Positions 9,299-18,415 of a DNA stretch of 42,213 nt are shown here, in pieces. The translations under genes and the position numbers were made by a program. Within the stretch, counting starts at the first letter, position 1; the number at the start of each line of letters is the position of its first letter. Source of the stretch: an uncultured Lachnospiraceae bacterium (GTDB lineage: Bacteria; Bacillota; Clostridia; Lachnospirales; Lachnospiraceae); contig CAMNEB010000005.1 of the NCBI GenBank assembly GCA_946536155.1, forward strand, positions 1-42,213, written 5' to 3'. The notes under the pieces are model-generated. The model saw only the letters and a list, made by a program, of their open reading frames with translations. It did no database searches and had not been told where the DNA came from.

Positions 9299-9352
9299 AT
9301 TGCCAAAACCTACAGTATTGGTCTTAAAAAATGACTGATGAAAGGAGTCGTT

Positions 9353-10390
9353 ATGAAAGATAAGATTGAACAGATTTTATCGGAGGCAAAAGCAAAGATA
9401 ATGGAAGCTACTGCCGAGAGCGAGCTGCAGAAGGTGCGCAGTGATTTCCTCGGCAAGCAGGGAGCACTGGCACTTCTTCTCAAAGAACTGCCTACGGTCG
9501 AGGTGTCCCTCAGACCCGAAATGGGCAAGATCCTCAATCAGGCCAAGGCCAAGGTGACCGAGCTGATCGAGGAAAAGAAGACCGAGCTCAAGCTCAAGGC
9601 ATCCGAGGTATCTCCCGATTTTGACTGCACCGTACCCGGAACAATGCCCGCAAACGGCGGACTTCATCCCATCACCCAGATGTGCTACGACTTAAATGAC
9701 GCATTCCGTTCCATGGGATTTGAAGTATTCCAGGAGGACGATATAACAAGTGAGCTCTATGCATTCGACAAGCTCAATTTCCCTCCCAATCATCCCGCCC
9801 GTGAGAGCATGGATACATACTGGCTGGAGGGACATGACAGCGGTGCTACCAATGAAAAGCTCTGCTTAAGACCTCATCTTACCGGCGGAAGCGTGCGTTA
9901 TATGCAGACACATAAGCCGCCTTACCGATTCGTTTATCCCGGAAGAGTGTACCGTAACGAGACAACGGATGCCCACCACGAGAGAGCTTTCTTCCAGTAT
10001 GAAGCGCTCATCGTCGACAAAGATATCACTTTTACCTCCGGTAAGGTCCTGATACAGAGCATTCTGAGTAAGGTGTTCGGAACCGAAGTTCCCGTCCGTA
10101 TGCGTTCCGGTTTCTTCCCCTTCGTCGAGCCCGGATTTGAGATCGATATGCAGTGCCAGGTCTGCGGCGGAAAAGGCTGCAGCGTTTGCAAGCATGTGGG
10201 CTGGATCGAAGTAATGCCCGGCGGATCTCCTCATCCCAACGTGCTCAGGGCAGCAGGTCTCGACCCCGATGAGTACACAGGATTCTATGTGAACATCGGT
10301 CTCGACAGACTTGTCATGATGCGTTACGGCGTGGATGATGTCCGTCTGTTCCACAGTGCGGATCTCAGATTCCTGTCACAGTTCAGATAA
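9353..10390 (+). CDS. pheS: Phenylalanyl-tRNA synthetase alpha subunit
   Basis: AAAGGAG SD before ATG 9353; motifs HPARESMDTYWL, LRPHLTGGSVRYM, RVYRNETTDAHHERAFFQYEALIVD, GLDRLVMMRYGVDDVRLFHSADLRFLSQF. Confidence 0.96.
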   Translation: MKDKIEQILSEAKAKIMEATAESELQKVRSDFLGKQGALALLLKELPTVEVSLRPEMGKILNQAKAKVTELIEEKKTELKLKASEVSPDFDCTVPGTMPANGGLHPITQMCYDLNDAFRSMGFEVFQEDDITSELYAFDKLNFPPNHPARESMDTYWLEGHDSGATNEKLCLRPHLTGGSVRYMQTHKPPYRFVYPGRVYRNETTDAHHERAFFQYEALIVDKDITFTSGKVLIQSILSKVFGTEVPVRMRSGFFPFVEPGFEIDMQCQVCGGKGCSVCKHVGWIEVMPGGSPHPNVLRAAGLDPDEYTGFYVNIGLDRLVMMRYGVDDVRLFHSADLRFLSQFR

Positions 10391-10400
10391 GGAGGCTAAG

Positions 10401-12839
10401 ATGAAACTTTCATTATCATGGATAAAAGATTATGTAAGTCTTCCCGATGATACGGATCTTAAGAAACTGGCATATGACCTGACTATGGATACCGTTGAGG
10501 TTGAAGACGTCGAGTATATAGGCAAGCGTTTTGAGAACATGGTCGTCGGTGTCATAAAAGAGGTTAATCCCCATCCCGATGCGGACAAGCTGAGAGTATG
10601 CACTGTCGATATAGGAGACGGAGAGGACAAGACCATCGTATGCGGCGGCATCAATCTTGAAGCAGGCATGCGTGTTGCGGTTTCGGTTCCCGGTGCCGTT
10701 GTCCGCTGGCACGGCGAGGGTGAGCCCGTGGTCATCAAAAAGTCCAAGCTAAGGGGCGTTGAGTCCTACGGCATGATCTGTGCTTCCGATGAGATCGGCT
10801 TAGGGGACCTCTTCCCTTCATCTCAGGAAGCAGAAATACTCGATCTCTCCGCATTTGATGTACCCGCAGGAACTCCCATCGCAGAGGCCCTCGGCCTTGA
10901 TGATGTGCTCCTCGAGATCGATAACAAGTCGATGACCAACCGCCCCGACCTCTGGGGACATTACGGCATCGCACGTGAGATCGCAGCTCTCTATAAGCTT
11001 CCCCTGAAGAAGTTCGAGCCTGCGCAGATCGATGCACCTTCCGATTTCAAGGTTGAGATAATAGATACCGACCGCTGCCCCCGTTATATCGGAGTGGAGA
11101 TGGAAGGCGTCGAAGTAAAGCCCTCACCCTTTGAGATGCAGAGCCGTATCTGGAGAGTCGGCATGCGCCCCATCAATGCACTTGTGGATATCACCAATTA
11201 CGTCATGCTCGCAACGGGCAACCCCACACATGCTTTTGATGCGGACAATATCAAGGATCATATCAGAGTAAGAAGAGCAGAGAAGAATGAAAAGCTCCTT
11301 CTTTTAAACGGCAAGGATCTTGAACTCTGTGAAGACGATCTTGTAATAGCAGACGGTGAAGGCGCCGTTGCTCTTGCAGGCGTAATGGGCGGTGCAAAGG
11401 ATTCGATCCTTCCCAAGACCGAAAGAGTCATCTTAGAGGTTGCAAACTTTGAGTCCACAGGTATCAGAAGGACCGCACTCCGTTACGATAACCGTACGGA
11501 AGCATCTTCCCGTTATGAGAAGGCGGTGGATCCCGAAAGATGCGATCAGGCACTCGCCCTTTCCATCAGGTATTTTAAGGAACTCTATCCCGGACTTAAG
11601 ATCACGGGTTACTGCGATAAGTATGAAAAGAAGCTTCAGCGCGCAGAGATAGATGTAAACCTTACCTGGCTCGCAAAGAGACTGGGCAAGGATCTTACAC
11701 ATGACGAGATCCGTTCGAAGCTCGAGATCCTCGGATTTGATGTTGCCATAGAAGGCGACAGCATGCATGTCATCGCTCCCACCTGGCGTTCCACCGGCGA
11801 CATCTCCATCAAGGATGACGTCATGGAAGAGGTTGCAAGAATGTACGGCTATGACAATTTCGAAGCAACATCCTTCAACACAAGCTTTGATCATGCTATT
11901 AACCAGAAGGATATCTCTCTTGTAAGGAATATCAAGGAATATCTTGCGATCCGCTGCGGAATGCAGGAAGTATATACCTATCCCTGGATGAACGATGTAT
12001 TCGTAAATGCCGTGATAGGAGACACAAAGGGAGTGCTCAGACTCTCGACTCCTCCCGCTCCCGATCTCAGTTACCTGCGCAGCACCCTTCTTCCCAACCT
12101 CTGCGAAGCCGTTGTGAAGAACGAGCGCTACTTCGATGATTTCTCGATCTTTGAAGAGGCACAGGTATTCTTTGATGAGGATTACACCTCACCCTATGAT
12201 GAGAGCGAGAAGCTTCCCAAGCAGAGAAGGAACATCGCTGCTGCATTTGCAACGGGAACGCGCAAGCTCAATGACCTCTTCCGCGAGGTCAAGGGCGTAC
12301 TTGAGTTCATGCCCCGCTATACACATATGGAGGGCTTCACCTTCCGTAAGGAGACAAAGCCTGTCTGGGCCGACAATGTGGTATGGCAGAATATTTATGT
12401 CGGAGACGTTAAGGTCGGTGACATGGGACTTCTCGACAAGAAGGTATCCATGGAATGCGGCATCAAGAATCTTTCCGTGATGCTCTTTGAGATCGACACT
12501 ACTCTCCTTAAGCCTCTGATCTCACGTACCAACAGATTCACCCACCTTGCGGAGTATCCCGAGACCGATTACGATATCTCAATGCTCTTTGATTCCTCCG
12601 CAACCTGGGAAGAGATCAAGGAAGTCATAGTAAAGAAAGAGTCCGGTATCATCAAGAACGCATCCTTTGTCGATGAATACCGCGGAAAACAGATCCCTGC
12701 CGGCAAGAAGTCAGTCACCATCCGCCTTACCATAGGCTCGAAGGAAAAGACTCTTACCTCCGAAGAGATCGAAAATGCCGCAAATTCAGTGATGAAACAG
12801 CTGAACAAGCGCATGGGAGCAGAACTCAGAGCACAGTGA
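10401..12839 (+). CDS. pheT: Phenylalanyl-tRNA synthetase beta subunit
   Basis: SD AAGGAGG before ATG 10401 (MKLSLSWIKDYV); tRNA-binding domain VNPHPDADKLRVCTVD; B5 and anticodon-binding regions; 3' neighbour of pheS. Confidence 0.96.
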   Translation: MKLSLSWIKDYVSLPDDTDLKKLAYDLTMDTVEVEDVEYIGKRFENMVVGVIKEVNPHPDADKLRVCTVDIGDGEDKTIVCGGINLEAGMRVAVSVPGAVVRWHGEGEPVVIKKSKLRGVESYGMICASDEIGLGDLFPSSQEAEILDLSAFDVPAGTPIAEALGLDDVLLEIDNKSMTNRPDLWGHYGIAREIAALYKLPLKKFEPAQIDAPSDFKVEIIDTDRCPRYIGVEMEGVEVKPSPFEMQSRIWRVGMRPINALVDITNYVMLATGNPTHAFDADNIKDHIRVRRAEKNEKLLLLNGKDLELCEDDLVIADGEGAVALAGVMGGAKDSILPKTERVILEVANFESTGIRRTALRYDNRTEASSRYEKAVDPERCDQALALSIRYFKELYPGLKITGYCDKYEKKLQRAEIDVNLTWLAKRLGKDLTHDEIRSKLEILGFDVAIEGDSMHVIAPTWRSTGDISIKDDVMEEVARMYGYDNFEATSFNTSFDHAINQKDISLVRNIKEYLAIRCGMQEVYTYPWMNDVFVNAVIGDTKGVLRLSTPPAPDLSYLRSTLLPNLCEAVVKNERYFDDFSIFEEAQVFFDEDYTSPYDESEKLPKQRRNIAAAFATGTRKLNDLFREVKGVLEFMPRYTHMEGFTFRKETKPVWADNVVWQNIYVGDVKVGDMGLLDKKVSMECGIKNLSVMLFEIDTTLLKPLISRTNRFTHLAEYPETDYDISMLFDSSATWEEIKEVIVKKESGIIKNASFVDEYRGKQIPAGKKSVTIRLTIGSKEKTLTSEEIENAANSVMKQLNKRMGAELRAQ

Positions 12840-12854
12840 CGACCCAATCGTCAT

Positions 12855-12883
12855 TTGCAACAGAGGACACTTTTTTGTAAAAT
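12855..12883 (+). promoter_or_regulatory. Candidate promoter for rhaBAD
   Basis: TTGCAA (12855-12860), 17-nt spacer, TAAAAT (12878-12883). Confidence 0.5.
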
Positions 12884-12900
12884 CAGGTACTTGTTTTTTT

Positions 12901-12965
12901 AAAAACACACCTCTTATCATCTGATGTGGAATTAGAATCCGGTCAGAGATGGGAGGTGTTTTTTT
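12901..12965 (+). promoter_or_regulatory. Candidate leader hairpin covering the rhaB Shine-Dalgarno
   Basis: AAAAAcACACCTC (12901-12913) pairs with GAGGTGTtTTTTT (12953-12965), 12 pairs with one internal mismatch; the 3' arm overlaps the GGGAGGTG SD. Confidence 0.4.
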
Positions 12966-14376
12966 GACCGTAAAAGAAAAAATATTCCACCTTGCGGTGG
13001 ACATAGGGGCTTCAAGCGGAAGGCATATCCTCGGATATCTTGAGGACGGAAAGCTCATCACGAGGGAGATATACCGCTTCGAAAACTGCCCCGTAAACAG
13101 GAACGGAAGTCTGATCTGGGATGTGGATGCCCTGTTTAGGCACATACTTGAAGGGATGAAGAAATGTGCCCGGGAGGGGAGCGTTCCGTCGACCGTCTCC
13201 ATAGATACCTGGGGAGTGGATCATGTGCTCCTTGATAAAAACGGTGAGAGGATCACGGATGCTTTCTGCTACAGGGACTCACGCACGGACGGAATCCCGG
13301 AAGCCGTGGAAAAAATCATATCACAGGATGAGCTTTACAGACGTACCGGTATCCAGAAGCAGAAGTTCAATACGATATTCCAGCTGTGCTCACTCTTAAG
13401 AGACGATCCGGGAGTGCTTGAAAAAGCGCAGACCATGCTGCTCCTTCCCGACTATTTTAATTATCTTCTTACAGGGAAGAAGAGTACGGAATATACGAAT
13501 GCCTCGACAACCGGGCTTTTGAATGCGGAGAGCTGCAGCTGGGATATAGAGCTGATAGAAAAGCTGGGCCTTCCCTTAAGGATCTTTACTCCGATATCGG
13601 AGCCGGGAACATTCCTGGGAAAGGTCTTGCCTGAGATCGAAAAGATCATAGGATATGCCCCGGATGTATGCATGACCACATCCCACGATACCGCATCCGC
13701 AATACTGGCCGTACCGGGATCGTGCGATAAGAGGTTTGCATATATCAGCTCAGGCACCTGGTCGCTCATCGGAACTGAACTTGAAAGACCGGAGGTGTCG
13801 GAAAGCAGCATGAAGAGCAATCTGACAAACGAAGGCGGATACGGTCACAGATACAGATATTTGAAAAATATAACGGGCCTTTGGATGATACAGAGGCTTA
13901 AGGCGGAAGAAGCGCCGGACATGTCCTTCGGAGAATTCGCAGGCCTTGCATCAGGACGTGATACGGAAGGCCTCATCGATGTGAATGATGAAAGATTCCT
14001 TTCCCCGGAAAATATGCTCCGGGAGATCGGAAGCTATCTGGAGGAGACCGGGCAGAGAGCCGCGAAGGATGTGTTTGATGCGGCGTCTATGGTCTACAGG
14101 TCGCTGGCCCGCTTTTATTCTGAAGGTTTAAAAGAGATCGAGATGATACTCGGTACAGAGTTTGATGAGATAAACATCGTGGGCGGCGGATCGAATGCGG
14201 ATTTCCTGAACGCCCTTACGGCAAAGTGCAGCGGCAAAAAAGTCCTGGCAGGTCCTTCCGAGTGTACGGCCATAGGAAACATGCTGGCGGTCATGCTGGC
14301 ATCCGGAGAGATCCCCTCGCTTAAAGAGGCAAGAGAAACAGTCAAAAGATCATTTGTGGTAAAGGAGTATGTATGA
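12964..14376 (+). CDS. rhaB: Rhamnulokinase
   Basis: FGGY kinase with AVDIGASSGRHILGY, SIDTWGVDHVLLD, CYRDSRTDG; adjacent to rhaA and rhaD. TTG at 12964 has GGGAGGTG SD; listed ATG at 12949 is the alternative start. Confidence 0.92.
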   Translation: MTVKEKIFHLAVDIGASSGRHILGYLEDGKLITREIYRFENCPVNRNGSLIWDVDALFRHILEGMKKCAREGSVPSTVSIDTWGVDHVLLDKNGERITDAFCYRDSRTDGIPEAVEKIISQDELYRRTGIQKQKFNTIFQLCSLLRDDPGVLEKAQTMLLLPDYFNYLLTGKKSTEYTNASTTGLLNAESCSWDIELIEKLGLPLRIFTPISEPGTFLGKVLPEIEKIIGYAPDVCMTTSHDTASAILAVPGSCDKRFAYISSGTWSLIGTELERPEVSESSMKSNLTNEGGYGHRYRYLKNITGLWMIQRLKAEEAPDMSFGEFAGLASGRDTEGLIDVNDERFLSPENMLREIGSYLEETGQRAAKDVFDAASMVYRSLARFYSEGLKEIEMILGTEFDEINIVGGGSNADFLNALTAKCSGKKVLAGPSECTAIGNMLAVMLASGEIPSLKEARETVKRSFVVKEYV

Positions 14377-15632
14377 ACAACAGAGAAATGTATTTGCTTG
14401 CAAAAGAAAAGTATGCATCGGTGGGAGTCGATACCGAAAAGGCGATGGATGAACTTGCTGATATCCCCGTATCGCTCCACTGCTGGCAGGGAGATGATGT
14501 GCACGGATTCGATTCGGACTCGCCCTTAAGCGGAGGGATACAGACGACGGGAAATTATCCGGGCGCAGCCAGAGATCCCGAGGAGCTTTTTGCGGATATC
14601 AAAAAGGTCCTGGAGCTTACTCCCGGAAAAAAGAAGATAAATGTACATTCCAGCTATGCCGTATTTGACAAAGGGCAGCACAGGAACAGAAACGAGATCC
14701 TTCCGGAGGATTTTAAGGCATGGGTGGATTTTGCAAAAGAAACCGGAACCGGCCTTGATTTCAACCCCACCTTCTTCGGCCACGAGATGGTAAAGGACGG
14801 CCTGACACTTACAAGCCCCGATGATTCCGTCAGGAATTTCTGGATAGATCACGGAAAGGCATCCGTCAGGATCGCACAGTATTTTGCGGAGCAGCTCGGT
14901 GAGCCCTGTGTCCTCAATTTCTGGATAGGGGACGGCTTCAAGGATATCCCCGCAGACAGGCTGATCCCCAGGCTCAGATACAGGGATTCGCTTGAGCAGA
15001 TCCTCTCGGAAAAATACGATCCGTCCATGGTCAAGCCCTGCGTCGAATCCAAGGTCTTCGGAATAGGCGTTGAATCCTATACCGCAGGTTCGTCCGAATT
15101 TACTCTCAGCTTTGCGGCATCACATAAGGGAGTACTGCCTCTTATGGACAACGGACATTACCATCCCACGGAGGTCGTCTCTGACAAGATCCCCGCACTC
15201 CTTGCGTTCTTTGACGAGATCGCACTGCATATCACAAGACCCGTCAGATGGGATTCGGATCATGTTGTCCTGTTTGATGATGAGACAAAAGAGATGGCGC
15301 TTGAGATAGTAAGGAACAATGCACTGGGCAGAGTCTATATGGCACTTGATTTCTTCGATGCTTCCATCAACAGGATCGGTGCCTGGACTGTCGGATTCAG
15401 GAGCTGGCAGAAAGCACTTTTAAATGCGATGCTCATGCCCAATGACAGACTTAAAGCTCTTCAGGAAAAAGGAGAATTCGGCAGACTCATGGCAGAGCGC
15501 GAAGAGTTTAAGACCTACCCCTTCGGAGCCGTATGGGATGAGTACCTTGACAGATGCTCGGTAAGATCCGATGCGGACTGGTACGGAGATGTGCTGAAAT
15601 ATGAAAAAGAAGTTTTATCGTTAAGGAGATGA
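14373..15632 (+). CDS. rhaA: L-rhamnose isomerase
   Basis: SLHCWQGDDVHGFD, GIQTTGNYPG, NFWIGDG, MDNGHYHPTEVV; operon context. Confidence 0.95.
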   Translation: MNNREMYLLAKEKYASVGVDTEKAMDELADIPVSLHCWQGDDVHGFDSDSPLSGGIQTTGNYPGAARDPEELFADIKKVLELTPGKKKINVHSSYAVFDKGQHRNRNEILPEDFKAWVDFAKETGTGLDFNPTFFGHEMVKDGLTLTSPDDSVRNFWIDHGKASVRIAQYFAEQLGEPCVLNFWIGDGFKDIPADRLIPRLRYRDSLEQILSEKYDPSMVKPCVESKVFGIGVESYTAGSSEFTLSFAASHKGVLPLMDNGHYHPTEVVSDKIPALLAFFDEIALHITRPVRWDSDHVVLFDDETKEMALEIVRNNALGRVYMALDFFDASINRIGAWTVGFRSWQKALLNAMLMPNDRLKALQEKGEFGRLMAEREEFKTYPFGAVWDEYLDRCSVRSDADWYGDVLKYEKEVLSLRR

Positions 15633-15637
15633 AAAAG

Positions 15638-16492
15638 ATGAATGTACTTGATACGGGATTTGTAAAAGGATTTATGAACATGTGTGAGGCCGGCTTCAAT
15701 ATGGGCTGGCACGAAAGAAACGGAGGAAATCTCAGCTACCGCATAAAGGAAGAGGAGATAGCGGAGATAAAAGATATGCTTTCGGACGGAGAGTGGAGGG
15801 ATATCGGCACCTGCGTCCCTCTGCTTTCCGGTGAGTATTTTCTAGTCACCGGAAGCGGCAGATTTTTCAGTAACGTAAAGACAAACCCCGAAGAGACCAT
15901 TGGGATCATAAAGATCGATGAGACCGGCGAAAGATACAAGACCGTATGGGGACTTAAGGGCTCTCGTCCCACATCGGAACTTCCCACCCATCTGATGAAC
16001 CACGAGGTTAAGAAAAAAGTGACAAACGGCGCACACAGAGTGATCTACCATGCGCATACGACCAATATCATCGCTCTTACTTTCGTGCTGCCGCTTGAGG
16101 ATAGCGTCTTTACCCATAAGCTCTGGGAGATGGCTACGGAGTGTCCTGTGGTATTTCCTGACGGTGTGGGAGTAGTGAAGTGGATGGTCCCCGGCGGAAG
16201 GGATATAGCCGAAGCGACCATGGAAAAAATGAAAGAGTACGATCTTGCTGTATGGGCTCATCACGGAATGTTCGCATCGGGCCCGGATTTCGACACCACC
16301 TTCGGACTCATGCACACCGCGGAAAAATCTGCGGAGATACTGGTCAAGGTGATGTCTGTGAATTCTCCCATGATACAGACAATCACGGATGAAGATCTGA
16401 TAAAGCTCGCCGGTGAGTTCGGCGTTACGCTGAACGAAAAGTTCATTCGGAAAGACGGTAATCCCTCGGGCTCATCCCGTAACGGTGATTGA
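15638..16492 (+). CDS. rhaD: Rhamnulose-1-phosphate aldolase
   Basis: Class II aldolase: WHERNGGNLSYR, LVTGSGRFFSNV, HAHTTNIIALTF, AVWAHHGMFASG; AAGGAG SD before ATG 15638. Confidence 0.94.
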   Translation: MNVLDTGFVKGFMNMCEAGFNMGWHERNGGNLSYRIKEEEIAEIKDMLSDGEWRDIGTCVPLLSGEYFLVTGSGRFFSNVKTNPEETIGIIKIDETGERYKTVWGLKGSRPTSELPTHLMNHEVKKKVTNGAHRVIYHAHTTNIIALTFVLPLEDSVFTHKLWEMATECPVVFPDGVGVVKWMVPGGRDIAEATMEKMKEYDLAVWAHHGMFASGPDFDTTFGLMHTAEKSAEILVKVMSVNSPMIQTITDEDLIKLAGEFGVTLNEKFIRKDGNPSGSSRNGD

Positions 16493-17405
16493 ATATACGG
16501 TGAAAATAGCTGACATTTTCGTAACCCACAAAATAGGAGATGTCGATCACTTTCATGGTCGTGTTTTTCAAAAGAAAGCACGCCTTGTCCAGTCTTTTGG
16601 CCATCATGAGATCAGAGAAAGTCTCACCGCCGCTTATCCTTCTGATCTCCTTTGAGAGCCAGCATGAGCGGTATTTGAGTTTTGACGCAAGTTTCGCGAG
16701 GGATCCGTAACGGTAATTTTCATCTATGTAGTTGAGAACGGCTATCATCAGCTCCTGGTCTTTGTTTCCGCTCTTGATATCCTGAAATGTGCAATACCCG
16801 AGCAGGGAAAGAAAGAGTTCTCCCATAGTGATGTTGTTTACGGCCCTCATGCTGGACTTGTCAGTTTCAATCGCCCATATGAGGTTTTCAGCCAGGTTCT
16901 GCACGGCCAGTATGTCGGACGCTTTGAAATGCAGGTATGACGGAGCTATCTCGTTGCCTAAGAGACCTTTCACCAGGAAATCATGGAGAGGAGAGGGATC
17001 GTCACCGATCATGTCCAGCGGTCTGGTGAAAAACTCCGGAAGGATTATGAAATTGACGGCAATGTCGTTTACTCCCGCGGGATATATCTCATGACTTGCT
17101 TTTTCGCTCAGGAATAAAAGCTCTCCCTGTTTTAGGAATATATGATTTCCGTCCACGACATGATGGGTTTCTCCGGAGTACATATAGACCATCTCGATGT
17201 AATTATGCCTGTGTGCGGGAAAATGAATGAACCTGGTGTGAGGGCGGCAGGTGATGATGCGGCCCTCGCTTAAGAGCTTTGCGGAATCTACTATGCTGTC
17301 CATGCCGGACATATAGAGCTTTTTGTTGATGGCCGGGTTCCCGGATAGGATCCGTGATTCCTCTACCGTTATAGCGGAGAGTTTGCTGTAAAGTTTATTA
17401 TCCAT
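16443..17405 (-). CDS. AraC family transcriptional regulator with cupin sensor domain
   Basis: Cupin-like H.HNYIEMVYMYSG; C-terminal HTH ending YFHRIFNHRYGMSPRDYR. Confidence 0.9.
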   Translation of the reverse strand: MDNKLYSKLSAITVEESRILSGNPAINKKLYMSGMDSIVDSAKLLSEGRIITCRPHTRFIHFPAHRHNYIEMVYMYSGETHHVVDGNHIFLKQGELLFLSEKASHEIYPAGVNDIAVNFIILPEFFTRPLDMIGDDPSPLHDFLVKGLLGNEIAPSYLHFKASDILAVQNLAENLIWAIETDKSSMRAVNNITMGELFLSLLGYCTFQDIKSGNKDQELMIAVLNYIDENYRYGSLAKLASKLKYRSCWLSKEIRRISGGETFSDLMMAKRLDKACFLLKNTTMKVIDISYFVGYENVSYFHRIFNHRYGMSPRDYRLSE

Positions 17406-18285
17406 TTGTTTTTTTAACCTCGTCTTCCTCGAGCATCAGCTCGCCGTGTATATTGCTTTCTTTCATCATCATGCGGAAATTTTTCGGCGAGGTACCGTAC
17501 AGTTTTCTGAAGCAGTCTTTGAAATAATTGCTGCTGTTAAAACCGCAGTCAGTAGCTATTTCCGTAATGGAATTATCCGTTGTCAGGAGCATTCTCTGCG
17601 CCTGTCTGAGTCTGATATATGTAATGTATTCGACAAATGATCTGCCTGTGACTTTTTTGAATTTTTTTGACAGATATGTGGAGCTGAGACCTATCTTGTA
17701 AGCCACGTCTTCGAGAGTGAGCATACTCTGATAGTTCATGGCGATGTAATGGATGGTCTGTTCGATATCCTCGGGAATTCCCTTTTCCTGCTGTACGGAT
17801 TCATAGACGAATATTCCGTTGCGCATGAAGGTCAGGAAAAGGAGTATTGTCTGCCAGCGCAGCATCTCCGATGAGTAATCGTCCGGAAGATCGTTCTCCG
17901 TCAGCATGAGATTGATGTATTTCTCAATCTTGGCCCTTCCATCCCTGCTGAGGACGATCTTGCCGCTTTTGTTCAGGATATCGTTTATCCTGGGATGCTC
18001 CTGTCTGAAGGGCTCCGGTATGAGTTCGGGCTTGATGCAGATGATGATCCTTTCGCATCTGACCTTTCCCTCATATCCGGTGCAATGACTCATCCCCGCG
18101 GGGACGATGAACACTTCTCCGGATGAAAGATGATACTTTCTGTTATCCACTGTGTAATTACATTGACCGGTCTTGAGATAGAATATCTCGATGTAATCGT
18201 GAGTGTGTTCATAAGTCATTATGAAGTTGGGATTACGTACCTGTTTTTCAACGAAAATCCCCATATTATCGTATTCGGTATACAT
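17398..18285 (-). CDS. AraC family transcriptional regulator with cupin sensor domain
   Basis: HTHDYIEIFYLKTG cupin; HTH SSTYLSKKFKKVTG, SNYFKDCFRKLYGTSPKNFR. ATG at 18285 (MYTEYDN) preferred because the longer ORF start would run through the cre/promoter region. Confidence 0.88.
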   Translation of the reverse strand: MYTEYDNMGIFVEKQVRNPNFIMTYEHTHDYIEIFYLKTGQCNYTVDNRKYHLSSGEVFIVPAGMSHCTGYEGKVRCERIIICIKPELIPEPFRQEHPRINDILNKSGKIVLSRDGRAKIEKYINLMLTENDLPDDYSSEMLRWQTILLFLTFMRNGIFVYESVQQEKGIPEDIEQTIHYIAMNYQSMLTLEDVAYKIGLSSTYLSKKFKKVTGRSFVEYITYIRLRQAQRMLLTTDNSITEIATDCGFNSSNYFKDCFRKLYGTSPKNFRMMMKESNIHGELMLEEDEVKKTNG

Positions 18286-18314
18286 ATATTCAGCCCCGTC
18301 GGAAAAATTTCCTG

Positions 18315-18346
18315 TTGACAAATGTAAGCGTTTACACAAATATAAA
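18315..18346 (+). promoter_or_regulatory. uxaBA promoter region overlapped by a cre-type operator
   Basis: TTGACA 18315-18320; TGTAAGCGTTTACA (18323-18336) fits the CcpA cre consensus TGWAANCGNTNWCA; AT-rich -10 candidates at 18338-18346. Confidence 0.65.
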
Positions 18347-18415
18347 TAACATAAAATTTGTTCGTTGAGAAGAAGTTAATTTTTTTATTTTTTTAACAAA
18401 GGAGGCTTTTGATCT

